Positions 50,172-58,889 of a stretch of 64,000 nucleotides of DNA are shown here, one piece after another. Position numbers and translations under genes: made by a program. The notes beneath the pieces were generated by a model. The model made no database searches. It had not been told where the DNA came from and saw nothing but the letters and a program-made list of their open reading frames with translations. Within the stretch, counting starts at the first letter, position 1; each line of letters opens with the position of its first letter. Source of the DNA: Paenibacillaceae bacterium GAS479 (GTDB lineage: Bacteria; Bacillota; Bacilli; Paenibacillales; Paenibacillaceae); NCBI GenBank assembly GCA_900105225.1, contig LT629764.1, positions 136,098 through 200,097 of the forward strand, given 5' to 3'.

Positions 50172-50531
50172 TTAATGAAGCGGAGGGCTCGCGCCTGCTT
50201 CGCTCATGATTTTTTCAGTCTCTTTTTTTGCAGCAGGATCGCTGCTTACTAACGCGGCAATTTGCGCCCATGCTTGAGCATCCGAGGCGCCGGAATTCCC
50301 GGTCTCTTGCCGCGGTGCAGCAGTGGAACGGCTGTCATGCTCATGCACAGACGAGCGATCACCAGATATGTTTTTTTTTATCATACCGGAGAGCGACTTA
50401 CGGACCGCTCCTGACCATAGCTGGCTTACAGCTACGCTGGCGGCGGCCGCCATTCCAGGTCTTTTGCGAGCAACATATAGCGCCATCGCCGCCCCAGCAA
50501 CTCCTCCAACTATAAGGCTTCCGAGCTTCAA
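50172..50531 (-). CDS. 119-aa protein of unknown function with an N-terminal hydrophobic helix
   Basis: The first 25 residues (MKLGSLIVGGVAGAAMALYVARKRP) form a glycine-rich membrane helix; the rest is hydrophilic, with a Ser/His/Asp-rich middle and a helical end (DAQAWAQIAALVSSDPAAKKET). TTG start 7 nt after GGAGG. It resembles gas-vesicle-like YtxH small membrane proteins only in layout. Own promoter and terminator region. No function assigned. Confidence 0.6.
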   Translation of the reverse strand: MKLGSLIVGGVAGAAMALYVARKRPGMAAAASVAVSQLWSGAVRKSLSGMIKKNISGDRSSVHEHDSRSTAAPRQETGNSGASDAQAWAQIAALVSSDPAAKKETEKIMSEAGASPPLH

Positions 50532-50622
50532 GGCCATTCCTCCTTCATATGCCGGCGAACCGGCTCAGCTTGATGCCTGTAGTATGCCCGCTCGGTTCTC
50601 CTTCATGCGCCCTCGACTTTAA

Positions 50623-50792
50623 GAGGTTGTTCAAAAAGGCCACCATTGATCACGATGTAAAACCAGGAAGCGAACTCGACATCGAATCTTGTATTCACCT
50701 TCGAAGTCCGGTGCTCATGTGGTTTGCCAATCTCCTTTTTCTGGTTCATACAACCTTCTCGGTGCCCAGTGGCGGCCTTTTTGAACACGCCC
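50623..50792. mobile_element. 170-bp MITE with terminal inverted repeats and TTTAA duplication
   Basis: The left end GAGGTTGTTCAAAAAGGCC and the inverted right end GGGCGTGTTCAAAAAGGCC agree at 16 of 19 bases. The element is flanked by TTTAA on both sides (50618-50622 and 50793-50797), a target-site duplication. It contains no gene. It lies in the gap between the 119-aa gene and the deacetylase. Confidence 0.8.
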
Positions 50793-50909
50793 TTTAAGGG
50801 AGTTCTGTTGATTCAGCCAGGCAAACAAGTGGTTATTATGGTAAAATGATCTATCTAAATAGCCATCTAATATGGGGCTCCCTATTACAAACATCTGGAG
50901 GTATTTTCG

Positions 50910-51797
50910 TTGCTCAATGATACATTCCGCCAGGCAGCTCGCTCTACTGCTGCTGCAGCGGCAGTGCTGCTGATCGCCGGTTGCACAGCTGGCTCGGGAA
51001 GCGGGACGCAGCCGGCTGCAAGCCTGACCCCATCGCCGAAGGAAAGCGTGGCTCCAACCACTTCGCCCTCTCCTACCACCGTCCCATCCGCTTCGCCTGC
51101 CGCAATAACTACTTCGCCATCACCATCCCCAGCAGGAACGGGTGAACATGCTTCAAAAGAGCCGCTATACCGCATGAATGAAAAATCTTATCGTTTCGCT
51201 CCGATTGGAGATGCCTCTAAAAAGGTTGTACTGCTCTCCTTCGATGATGGTCCAAAGGAAAAAGAGATGCTGACCTCGATGCTGGATACGCTGGATAAAC
51301 ATAGCGCTAAAGCGATTTTCTTCGTAAACGGTTATCGTGCTAAAGAAAACCCGGAACTGCTCAAACTGATCCAAGAGCGCGGTCAGACGATCGGTAATCA
51401 TTCCTGGGATCATATTGAGCTCCGCAAAAAAAGCAAAGCCGAGGTGCAGAAGCAGCTCGGCGATGTGCAAGATATAGTGGAAAAAGAAACAGGTGAACGA
51501 CCGGTATTCTTCCGCCCACCTTTTGGTGCAGGCGGAGATGTCGGCAAACAGGTAGCCAAAGATGAGGGCATGCTGTACATGACCTGGTCGAATGGATCTC
51601 TGGACTGGGATCTCAAAGCGACCAAAAAGGATTCGCAGCTCGTCATAAAACAAGTTATGGATCAGCTTCATCCCGGAGCCAACATCCTCATGCATGAGCT
51701 TCAATGGACGGCCGATGGCCTTGACTCGCTGTTGACGAAGCTTAAGGAGAAGGGATACGGCTTCATAGATCCTGCAACCATCGAAATCAAAAGCTAA
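50910..51797 (+). CDS. Polysaccharide deacetylase lipoprotein
   Basis: 295 aa. The lipobox LLIAGC (lipid Cys about residue 25) is followed by a Ser/Thr/Pro linker to about residue 80, then a NodB domain with motif 1 LLSFDDGPKE, motif 2 GNHSWDH, motif 3 FRPPFG, motif 4 DWDL and motif 5 LMHE. The Asp-His-His metal triad is intact. It should deacetylate peptidoglycan or another extracellular polymer. TTG start 8 nt after TGGAGG. Convergent with the metallophosphoesterase gene; its stop abuts that gene's stop. Confidence 0.88.
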   Translation: MLNDTFRQAARSTAAAAAVLLIAGCTAGSGSGTQPAASLTPSPKESVAPTTSPSPTTVPSASPAAITTSPSPSPAGTGEHASKEPLYRMNEKSYRFAPIGDASKKVVLLSFDDGPKEKEMLTSMLDTLDKHSAKAIFFVNGYRAKENPELLKLIQERGQTIGNHSWDHIELRKKSKAEVQKQLGDVQDIVEKETGERPVFFRPPFGAGGDVGKQVAKDEGMLYMTWSNGSLDWDLKATKKDSQLVIKQVMDQLHPGANILMHELQWTADGLDSLLTKLKEKGYGFIDPATIEIKS

Positions 51798-52718
51798 CTA
51801 TTTATCGCCCTTAGTCAGTATTAGCAAATGGACTGCAGGCGGGCAATTAAGCCGGATTGGCGCCTTCGAGGTGCCATAGCCCGGGCTTACTAGTAACCGG
51901 ACCTTATGGGGTCCGGTTTTTTGCCATGCCACCGGAGCGGGTAACTGGAACCAGCCTACGCGGAATTTTCGCACACTTGCTGTCCTCATCGCTGGCCCAA
52001 ACAAAGGAAGTACAATTTGTCCTCCATGCGTATGTCCGGACAGAACAAGATCGGCTGCAATTCCGCTCTGGCGGCTGCGGTATGCCAATATTGGATCATG
52101 CGTCATAAGCACTGTGAAAGGCGGCTCGGAGCTGCCTCTACGGAGCTGCATTAAAGATTGGTCTGGCTCCGGCGCCAGTGGCCTCGTGAGTGTCTCCTCC
52201 AGCCTGTCGCGCAGTGTGCGAGGATCATCCGTGCCAGCCAGCTTGAAGGGCTCCCTACCCGGAAGCCGGATCATTTGATAGCGATTCTGAAGTATTTTAA
52301 CCTCCGCATCTTCAAGGCAAGAGCGAAGAGCTTCGATATCTTCATCATAATCATGATTGCCGAACACGGCATAAGTGGGTCCCAAGCGGCTAAGTAACCG
52401 CATATTTTCACGCACGAGTTCCAAGCTAACACCACTCTCGCGCACATCGCCGCCGATTAACACGAGCTCAGCTCCGCCCTGTTCTTCTACTTGCCTAGAG
52501 AGTCCGGGATCAATTCTGCGGCGGTGAATGTCACTGATGAACAAAATTCGCAGCCCTTCAAGACCAACCGGGAGCCTCGCCAAAGGAACTGTTTCTTTCA
52601 TCAAATCCGTACCCATGGCCTCTTCCTTCATAACACGAAGCAGTCGGATGCCAAACCAACTCAAGACGATAAGCAACATTAGGGCAAGCAAGGTAAATAG
52701 AATAACGGATGTCATCAT
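51798..52718 (-). CDS. Membrane-anchored metallophosphoesterase (YpbG-like)
   Basis: 306 aa with one N-terminal helix (about 5-25) and a calcineurin-like domain: FISDIHRRRID, IGGDVRESG, VFGNHDYDED, VLMTHDP and LSGHTHGGQI carry all metal ligands. The family hydrolyses diverse phosphodiesters or UDP-sugar lipids; substrate unknown. Its 3' end contains, on the opposite strand, the terminator of the convergent deacetylase gene. Start overlaps the end of the 89-aa gene. Confidence 0.88.
   Translation of the reverse strand: MMTSVILFTLLALMLLIVLSWFGIRLLRVMKEEAMGTDLMKETVPLARLPVGLEGLRILFISDIHRRRIDPGLSRQVEEQGGAELVLIGGDVRESGVSLELVRENMRLLSRLGPTYAVFGNHDYDEDIEALRSCLEDAEVKILQNRYQMIRLPGREPFKLAGTDDPRTLRDRLEETLTRPLAPEPDQSLMQLRRGSSEPPFTVLMTHDPILAYRSRQSGIAADLVLSGHTHGGQIVLPLFGPAMRTASVRKFRVGWFQLPAPVAWQKTGPHKVRLLVSPGYGTSKAPIRLNCPPAVHLLILTKGDK
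51897..51922 (+). terminator. Plus-strand terminator of the deacetylase gene, inside the convergent gene
   Basis: CCGGACC-TTATGG-GGTCCGG followed by TTTTTT lies 100 bp after the deacetylase stop, within the 3' coding part of the metallophosphoesterase gene. Confidence 0.75.
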
Positions 52719-52984
52719 GGCGAATCACCGATGCCTTTCCATACAGCAGCACTAGGCGGCTCCCCCGCTTCCAGGAACAAACTTCTGCCCCAGAAAAAGA
52801 GACAGCCTGACAAAAGAATAAACAGAAAAACCAAAGTTTGCATCAACAACCGGAACATACGCGGTCGCAAAGAAGGATGCTTCTGACTGCGCGGAGGCAA
52901 ATCGCTTTTTTGCTCGCTTTTCTCTCGTTCACCGAAGCCAGAAGGCTCTCGGCGTCTGCGACCGAATTTTTCGATCCGACTCAT
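52715..52984 (-). CDS. 89-aa membrane protein of unknown function
   Basis: A very basic N-terminal half (Arg/Lys-rich, about 1-42) and one hydrophobic helix (about 43-68) followed by a short extracytoplasmic end. Both ends overlap neighbouring genes by 4 bp, so it is translated together with the CPBP protease gene and the metallophosphoesterase gene. No family recognised. Confidence 0.7.
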   Translation of the reverse strand: MSRIEKFGRRRREPSGFGEREKSEQKSDLPPRSQKHPSLRPRMFRLLMQTLVFLFILLSGCLFFWGRSLFLEAGEPPSAAVWKGIGDSP

Positions 52985-53574
52985 GCCTTCCTCCTTAAAC
53001 GGATAATAAGTCCCATTATAAAATCAATCGCAAAATGGGCCAATATTGGAGCCCACAGCGTACCGCTTTGCTCATAGATCCAACCTAGGCCATAACTAAT
53101 GGAGAAGACAAGGCCAGTTGGAATCCAGTGTTTCAAATAGCGGATGTGAATTGCCGCAAACAGAATACTCGTCCAGTAGGCGCCGATAGCGAACTGGATC
53201 GCTCCGCGGAATAACATCTCTTCACAGATCGCCACAATTAGCGATAACAACGCGATATGCCATATTGGACGGTTGCCAAATATACGCTCGTTTACGCCTC
53301 CATCGTCGGCCGCCTCTTCAGGAACCCAGCGGGAGAGGATAAGATCAACAGCCAGTACAGCAACGGCTAGTCCGAGCCCCCAATAGAGGAATGTAAGTCC
53401 TTCCGGTAACTTAAGAAGCATGAAAGGATTCCTACCCTGAAAAAAACACCAGGCCAAACCGATAACTAGGGTAACTGCTTGTGTGACATACAGGTTGAGC
53501 AGCAACATACGGTCCGACAGCTCATTAACGGAGACGCTGCGAACGCGAATGTTGCGGATATCGAATTTCTTCAT
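52981..53574 (-). CDS. CPBP-family intramembrane metalloprotease (YpbD-like)
   Basis: 197 aa, about six membrane helices. The CPBP (Abi/CAAX) motifs are present: CEEMLFRGAI (EExxxR), a His in FAAIHI and the last motif HFAIDF. Members process prenylated or secreted peptides and mediate bacteriocin self-immunity. I choose the ATG at 53574 (MKKFDIRN); the ribosome site is only moderate. Position relative to the metallophosphoesterase gene matches B. subtilis ypbD and ypbG. Confidence 0.85.
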   Translation of the reverse strand: MKKFDIRNIRVRSVSVNELSDRMLLLNLYVTQAVTLVIGLAWCFFQGRNPFMLLKLPEGLTFLYWGLGLAVAVLAVDLILSRWVPEEAADDGGVNERIFGNRPIWHIALLSLIVAICEEMLFRGAIQFAIGAYWTSILFAAIHIRYLKHWIPTGLVFSISYGLGWIYEQSGTLWAPILAHFAIDFIMGLIIRLRRKA

Positions 53575-53637
53575 GGAATCCCGCCTGTCTTGGAAGTAAT
53601 CACAGCCGATAATCAACCGATTGCAAGGAGAATTCTC

Positions 53638-54558
53638 ATGGACAAACATCTGAACCGCTATCAAATGCTTTTCACTCTCGGTTTTATTTTCATGCTTGCT
53701 GTAGCGGTGGGCGCCTTTTTTGCAGGCGTTGAGATCGGCTCCTCGCGCACGGAATCTCGTTATGAAGCCAAGAAGCTCCAAGCTTCGTCGGCAAAGACCA
53801 CTTCTGCTTATTCACAGCAGGATCTGGTATCCTTTTATCATACCGTATTTTCTCCTTATCGTGAATTTCAGAGCGAATGGCTCAAGATGGAGCGCCGTTT
53901 GGAATCTCGTTCCGCTACGTTGTCGACCGGTATGCTGGAGCAGCTCGCTGGTCTAGCTACCAAAAAACGCAAGGAAATTGAAGCGGTAACCAATGAACAC
54001 AAAAGCGGTTTGTTGGCCGATTCCAGAGCTTCCTATCTCGCCAGCCTTGATAACTTCAGTACAGTTGCGAAACGCCAGAAAACAGCTGCAGCCGGGGGCA
54101 GCCCGGATAGATTCCTAGTCACCCTGAGGGCGGACAAGGATTACAAAAAGGGCTCCAACCTATCCTTGGTCGGCCAAAACAATTATTATGGCGCGATGCT
54201 GTCCTGGGCCTCTTCTACGAACAGTAACATTCCTAGTCGTATTGAGCTGTCAGGCCTTATAAGCCTTAAACAATGGAGCAGCAACCCTCTTACGGTGAAG
54301 AACAAGCTAGTCGCAGATCTGCTCAGCAAAAGAGGACAGATGAATGAATACCTCCCTCAGGATTTGTCCGGAGCGGTGGATCAACTCATCGAATCCGGCG
54401 AGGCAGAGCGTCTCAATCTCGGTAGCCTCCAAAGCGCTGCGGAGCTGCTAAGCGGCACTGGCGCTGTTCGCAGTGGGGATTTCTGGGGAATCAAGCCGCG
54501 CCTATACAGCTCGGAGGTTCTCCCTCAGCTGCCATTTTTTCTCCCTCCCGAGAGCTAA
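53638..54558 (+). CDS. Membrane-anchored extracytoplasmic protein of unknown function
   Basis: 306 aa. After MDKHLNRYQM comes one hydrophobic segment (about 10-32) and then a 270-residue extracytoplasmic domain, mainly helical, with basic and Ser-rich parts. AAGGAG precedes the ATG by 7 nt. It diverges from the CPBP gene with about 60 bp between them. No catalytic motif or family recognised; a cell-envelope role is only a guess. Confidence 0.75.
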   Translation: MDKHLNRYQMLFTLGFIFMLAVAVGAFFAGVEIGSSRTESRYEAKKLQASSAKTTSAYSQQDLVSFYHTVFSPYREFQSEWLKMERRLESRSATLSTGMLEQLAGLATKKRKEIEAVTNEHKSGLLADSRASYLASLDNFSTVAKRQKTAAAGGSPDRFLVTLRADKDYKKGSNLSLVGQNNYYGAMLSWASSTNSNIPSRIELSGLISLKQWSSNPLTVKNKLVADLLSKRGQMNEYLPQDLSGAVDQLIESGEAERLNLGSLQSAAELLSGTGAVRSGDFWGIKPRLYSSEVLPQLPFFLPPES

Positions 54559-54611
54559 ATCCGTTCTGGTTGAATAATATCTAAAATTTACTTGGCCATC
54601 AAGTTTTGTCA

Positions 54612-54640
54612 TTGCATTTGGGACTACACCGCTTTAGAAT
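54612..54640 (+). promoter_or_regulatory. serA promoter
   Basis: TTGCAT (54612-54617) and TAGAAT (54635-54640) are 17 bp apart. The start is near 54647, giving a leader of about 260 nt. Confidence 0.65.
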
Positions 54641-54784
54641 AGTAAAGGTCAGCCTTTAGGCGCAAGTTACGGCTTTATTCGACAGAATCCGAGAAGATTC
54701 TCACCCGAAGGCACTTTAGCCCGGGCAAGCACTCCAGTAACTCCCGTCCCGGCTGGACAAGATGACTGCCGGGCGGGTTTTTTT
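54641..54784 (+). promoter_or_regulatory. Structured serA leader ending in an intrinsic terminator
   Basis: From the predicted start: hairpin TAAAGG-TCAG-CCTTTA (54642-54657), hairpin AGAATC-CGAGAA-GATTCT, a GCCCGGGC segment at 54718-54726, then the terminator CCCGTCCCGGC...GCCGGGCGGG with seven T at 54743-54784. The GCCCGG of the upstream segment can pair with CCGGGC of the terminator 3' arm, so an alternative antiterminated fold is possible. No T-box sequence and no known riboswitch consensus is seen. Confidence 0.6.
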
Positions 54785-54909
54785 CTTCATGGCTCGCAAG
54801 CATACAACTTTCATAGATGTTTGTCTGGCAAGCGTCTGAGCCGCTCTTATTTCACATTGGCAAAGTCGCTTGCTTGTATGCAACCACCATTCGCTAGGAG
54901 GCAATCCCC

Positions 54910-56502
54910 ATGTTCAAAGTGTTAGTTTCCGATCCGATCAGCGACCTTGGCATCCAGCAGCTTATGGATGCTGAAGACGTCGTAGTCGACAAGAAGCCTG
55001 GTCTTAGCGAGGATGAGCTTGTTGCCATCATCGGCGAGTACGATGCCCTGCTTGTGCGCAGCCAGACCCGTGTCACGGCAAGAGTACTCGAAGCAGGTAC
55101 CTCTCTCAAAGTCGTAGGTCGCGCCGGTGTCGGCGTTGACAACATCGAACTTCCTGCCGCAACGAGTAAAGGCGTTATCGTAATTAATGCTCCGGACGGT
55201 AACACCATTACGACCTGCGAGCATACCTTCGCCATGATGATGGCTGTAGCCCGTCATATTCCACAGGCCTATGCCAAAACGGTCGGCGGCGAGTGGGACC
55301 GCAAGTCTTTCGTCGGCGTTGAGCTGCGCGGTAAAACGCTCGGCGTAGTCGGCATGGGACGCATCGGCAGCGAGGTTGCTAAGCGCGCCAAAGCATTCGG
55401 TATGGATATTCTCGGATACGATCCCTTCCTAACGGAAGAAAAAGCAGAAAAACTCGGCATCAAGCTCGCTAGCGTAGATGATATCGTACGTGGCGCAGAC
55501 TTCATGACGGTTCATACGCCGCTCACGCCTGAGACCCGTCATATGATTGGCGCAGAACAGTTCAAAGTCATGAAGCGCGGTATGCGTATCGTTAACTGTG
55601 CGCGCGGCGGCATTGTCGATGAATATGCTCTCGTTGATGCCATCAATGAAGGCATCGTTGCAGGAGCTGCGTTCGATGTGTTTGAGGTGGAGCCTCCTGT
55701 TGCGGATCATCCCTTCCTCACCCACCCTAAAATTATCGTAACGCCACACCTTGGTGCCTCGACAATTGAAGCGCAAGAGAATGTAGCAATCGACGTAGCG
55801 GAGCAAGTGCTGCACATTTTGCGCAACGAGCCATTTTTTAACGCGGTCAACATGCCTCCTGTTGCGGCAGCCGTCATGACGAAGCTGCAGCCTTACTTTG
55901 AGCTTGGCGAGAAGCTCGGTTCGCTCATTGCTCAAATTACGGAAGGTGCTGTCGGCGAAATTACGGTAGGTTATTCGGGCGATCTGGCAGAGGTAGATAC
56001 TCAGCCGCTCACCCGCTACATCGTCAAAGGCATTCTGGCCCACCATCTCGGCAGCGACCAGGTCAACATCATCAACTCCCTGCATCTTGCCAAAGAGCGT
56101 GGCGTTAATGTCGTCGTAAACCAATCGCATACCGCGAAAGACTTCACAAACCTTGTCAGCGTGACGCTGAGCAGCCGCAGCGAGAGCACTCATGTAGCTG
56201 GCACTCTTCTGACCGGTTATGGACCGCGAGTTGTGCAGATCAACAACTATACGGTTGACGTTGCCCCATCCGGACACTTGGTACTCATCTCTCATAATGA
56301 CCGTCCAGGTATCATCGGCCGTATCGGTACGCTGCTTGGTTCCAATGATGTGAACATCGCTACGATGCAAGTAGGCCGCCAAGCCGAGGGCGGTGCCGCG
56401 ATCATGGTACTTACCGTTGATAAAGGCGTTCCTAAACCTGTACTCGCTCAGATGACTCAGCTCGATGAGCTAAAGTCTGCGAAGGAAGTTACGCTCTACT
56501 AA
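54910..56502 (+). CDS. serA: D-3-phosphoglycerate dehydrogenase
   Basis: First step of serine synthesis. 530 aa, the long form: catalytic and NAD domains with [16 protein letters not shown] and the triad Arg in CARGGIVDE, Glu in FDVFEVEPP, His in TPHLGAST; an intervening domain (about 320-450); and a C-terminal ACT domain (about 455-530, [19 protein letters not shown]). It follows an AGGAGG 8 nt before the ATG. Control by leader termination is suggested by the upstream sequence, and feedback by serine through ACT is usual. Confidence 0.96.
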   Translation: MFKVLVSDPISDLGIQQLMDAEDVVVDKKPGLSEDELVAIIGEYDALLVRSQTRVTARVLEAGTSLKVVGRAGVGVDNIELPAATSKGVIVINAPDGNTITTCEHTFAMMMAVARHIPQAYAKTVGGEWDRKSFVGVELRGKTLGVVGMGRIGSEVAKRAKAFGMDILGYDPFLTEEKAEKLGIKLASVDDIVRGADFMTVHTPLTPETRHMIGAEQFKVMKRGMRIVNCARGGIVDEYALVDAINEGIVAGAAFDVFEVEPPVADHPFLTHPKIIVTPHLGASTIEAQENVAIDVAEQVLHILRNEPFFNAVNMPPVAAAVMTKLQPYFELGEKLGSLIAQITEGAVGEITVGYSGDLAEVDTQPLTRYIVKGILAHHLGSDQVNIINSLHLAKERGVNVVVNQSHTAKDFTNLVSVTLSSRSESTHVAGTLLTGYGPRVVQINNYTVDVAPSGHLVLISHNDRPGIIGRIGTLLGSNDVNIATMQVGRQAEGGAAIMVLTVDKGVPKPVLAQMTQLDELKSAKEVTLY

Positions 56503-56519
56503 TAGATTGCTTTCCTCAC

Positions 56520-56545
56520 AGCCCGCCTTCTGGCGGGCTTTTTTC
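56520..56545 (+). terminator. serA terminator
   Basis: AGCCCGCC-TTCT-GGCGGGCT followed by TTTTTTC, about 18 bp after the stop codon. Confidence 0.9.
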
Positions 56546-56596
56546 ATTACTATATAAGTTTAATTGTTTAAACTATTAGACTTACCCCTAAAAATA

Positions 56597-56648
56597 AAAC
56601 AGCAGCAACCATGGACGAGAAAAGAAAGTCCTAGACTGCTGCTGTTTT
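56597..56648. repeat. Hairpin with AAAACAGCAGCA / TGCTGCTGTTTT arms
   Basis: A 12-bp perfect inverted repeat with a 28-base loop. It could terminate the leftward decayed GNAT gene. A short segment right after it (TTGAACTAGCGTTTCCCGTTAGC) is repeated in altered form near 56998 and 57238. Confidence 0.6.
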
Positions 56649-56721
56649 ATTGAACTAGCGTTTCCCGTTAGCGCAAAACAACATTAAGGGTTAATTGAAA
56701 CCATTTATTTCTAGGTGAAAA

Positions 56722-56949
56722 TTACATCATCTTAATAATGAATCCAGCCTTAACCGCCTGCTGGAAACCGCAGCTTTCATAAAATTTATGAATTCCCTCT
56801 CTCTTAGAACCTGTCATTAACATAAGTTTGTAACAATTTCTCTCCCTTGCAATTTCAATAGCTTTATTTAAAACCAATCGTCCGTACCCTTTTTTTCTAT
56901 AATCCGAATGTGTAACTACATTACCTAAGTTTAAGAAAGATAGATATAT
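56722..56949 (-). pseudogene. C-terminal part of a GNAT acetyltransferase
   Basis: An open frame on the minus strand reads ...[19 protein letters not shown] then [14 protein letters not shown] and KFYESCGF, the acetyl-CoA-binding loop (R-x-x-G-x-G type) and the C-terminal half of a GNAT N-acetyltransferase. It is open up to the edge of the 46-bp palindrome at 56950 and has no N-terminal half or start codon, so it is a truncated remnant. Confidence 0.7.
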
Positions 56950-56995
56950 TAAAGGGTTTCACATATTAGTCATGACTAATATGTGAAACCCTTTA
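56950..56995. repeat. Perfect 46-bp palindrome
   Basis: TAAAGGGTTTCACATATTAGTCA followed immediately by its exact reverse complement, with no loop. It stands at the break point of the GNAT remnant. Confidence 0.95.
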
Positions 56996-57410
56996 TGTTC
57001 AACTATCGTGTCCCGTTAGCTTAATAACGTGTTGGTTGGGTTTATAATCGTAACAAGGCAAATCGCTCAGCTCAAAGCAACATACATTTCCTTTAGATAG
57101 GTTAAAGCTTTCCTTTCTAACAACGATATTTCTTTTAGAATTGCTATAATTTCTTCTCTTTCAGTATCATTAAAAATCTATTCACTGCACATAACTGCCT
57201 GTTAGTTGAGAAAGCCAGTGCTGTAGACCTTTCGGTATTGAACTATCACGTCAATCTTTCGGAGATAGTTATCTGAATCCCACATAAGAGCGTTCAGAAG
57301 GAGGATTGGTTTCGCGTTTAAGTGTCATATCCGCGGAGCCGCGTTACCGGATCAATGCGGTGATTTTAATAATATTGTTCCACATGCAACAATATTTGCC
57401 CTGCTGTTTC
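56996..57410. other. Decayed non-coding region
   Basis: No complete gene. A minus-strand fragment near 57067-57174 reads NDTEREEIIAILKEISLLE and ends MYVALS then a stop, looking like the end of a lost small gene. Confidence 0.4.
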
Positions 57411-57439
57411 AACAAAAAACACCCTCCTTGGAGGGTGTT
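57411..57439 (-). terminator. Terminator of the res operon
   Basis: The minus-strand AACACCCTCC-AA-GGAGGGTGTT followed by TTTTTTG begins at the resE stop codon. Confidence 0.85.
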
Positions 57440-58886
57440 AAGACAAGATAGGATTCGCTTCGACAGGTAGCAGCAGAGTAAAGGTTGTTCCACGGCCGAT
57501 CTGACTCTGTACGCGGATAGAGCCGCTGTGTGCATCCACTATGTTACGCACAATAGCGAGTCCAAGCCCGGTCCCGCCGGACTGTCCCTGCCCTCGTTTG
57601 CGCGCTTTGTCCGCTTTATAGAAGCGTTCGAAAATGTAAGGCAAATCCTCTTCCGGAATGCCCTGACCTTCATCAGCTACCTCAAGCTCTGCGTACTGAA
57701 CACCGTCGATGATAACCGGGTTTAAAATAAGCCGTATGCCCGATCCATCCGGACTGTGCCGAATTGCATTATCGAGCAGATTGGTCAGTACTTGCTCCAA
57801 TCTATCCTCATCTGCTTGTTGCAGAACGATTTGCCCGCCAGAGCCGACATACTCAAGCTGAATACCACGATCCAAAGTGTAAACATTGAACTTGTGTGCG
57901 ACGCGTTTCAGCAGCTGATCCATATCGACCTGACCCAAGTTCAGCTCGACATGACCGGCTTCCATACGCGCCAGATCCAGTAGGTCCTTGACTAGCCGCC
58001 CCATGCGCAGCGACTCGTCATGGATAACCTGGACAAGCTCACGACGTTCCTCCGGTGAAGCCGCAATATCATCCAGCAGCGCCTCACTGTAGCCTTGCAG
58101 CATGGACAGCGGCGTCCGAATCTCATGGGATACATTGGCGACAAAATCACGCCGCAGCTTCTCTACCCGATGCTCTTCCGTCACATCGCGCATGACGGCT
58201 ACCACTCCCCGGACCGTACCCTCCGACTTGAGCGGCGCCATTACAACCGACCAGACGCCAGACTGTACTTGGATCTTCTCGCTCAGATCTCGGCCTTCCA
58301 ATGTTACGGTGCGGAACAGCCCGAGCAGCGGTCCCGGAGCTGCGAGAGGGCCGCGTGATATGGAGTCTCCCTCCTGGTCCCAATCCGCCTTACGCCAGCG
58401 TTCCAGCAGCTGCTCTCCCGGAGGATTGGCAAGTACGACCTGGCCAGCGGCATCCAAGGTGATGACCGCATCTGCCATGCTGCGCAGCACGCTGGACAGA
58501 TGTTCCTTCTCGTGATTCAAGTCCGTGATGAATTCCTGCAAATCTGCTGCCATCCGATTAAAGGCGCTGGCCAGCTCTCCAATCTCATCCGAGGAGCGGA
58601 TCGGGACTCGCGTCCGGTATTCTCCCTGGGAGATCAGATTGGCTGCATCCTTCATTTGCAACAGCGGCTGGGTGATTTTGCTGGATAGGAAAAAAGCGAA
58701 AAAGGTGGATAGCAGAAACCCGATGATTCCGATGTAGACAAATAGCAGCTTGACACGGGATGGCTCTTCAAAGGCAATATCAATGTACTGAAGCAGGAAC
58801 ATGCCCAAAATGATCAGCACAACCGCGACGAGCAGCATGATCGTTATCCACAGCTTGCCGACGACGCTTCTCCACGTCCATCTCAT
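57438..58886 (-). CDS. resE: Sensor histidine kinase ResE
   Basis: 482 aa. Two membrane helices in the first 70 residues enclose only a short outside loop, so unlike B. subtilis ResE (589 aa) it has almost no extracytoplasmic domain. Then HAMP (about 70-120), PAS (about 130-230), the H-box VSHEIRTPLSMLQGYSE, and the ATPase with NLLDNAIRHSP, DEGQGIPEEDL and GGTGLGLAIV. It phosphorylates ResD under oxygen limitation or altered redox. Ends the operon; 3 bp after resD. Confidence 0.9.
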   Translation of the reverse strand: MRWTWRSVVGKLWITIMLLVAVVLIILGMFLLQYIDIAFEEPSRVKLLFVYIGIIGFLLSTFFAFFLSSKITQPLLQMKDAANLISQGEYRTRVPIRSSDEIGELASAFNRMAADLQEFITDLNHEKEHLSSVLRSMADAVITLDAAGQVVLANPPGEQLLERWRKADWDQEGDSISRGPLAAPGPLLGLFRTVTLEGRDLSEKIQVQSGVWSVVMAPLKSEGTVRGVVAVMRDVTEEHRVEKLRRDFVANVSHEIRTPLSMLQGYSEALLDDIAASPEERRELVQVIHDESLRMGRLVKDLLDLARMEAGHVELNLGQVDMDQLLKRVAHKFNVYTLDRGIQLEYVGSGGQIVLQQADEDRLEQVLTNLLDNAIRHSPDGSGIRLILNPVIIDGVQYAELEVADEGQGIPEEDLPYIFERFYKADKARKRGQGQSGGTGLGLAIVRNIVDAHSGSIRVQSQIGRGTTFTLLLPVEANPILS

Positions 58887-58889
58887 CGG

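Noticed and set aside
54641-54784. T-box or glycine riboswitch for serA
   Set aside because: The leader lacks the AGGGTGGNACCGCG T-box and the glycine-aptamer core. It is left as unidentified.
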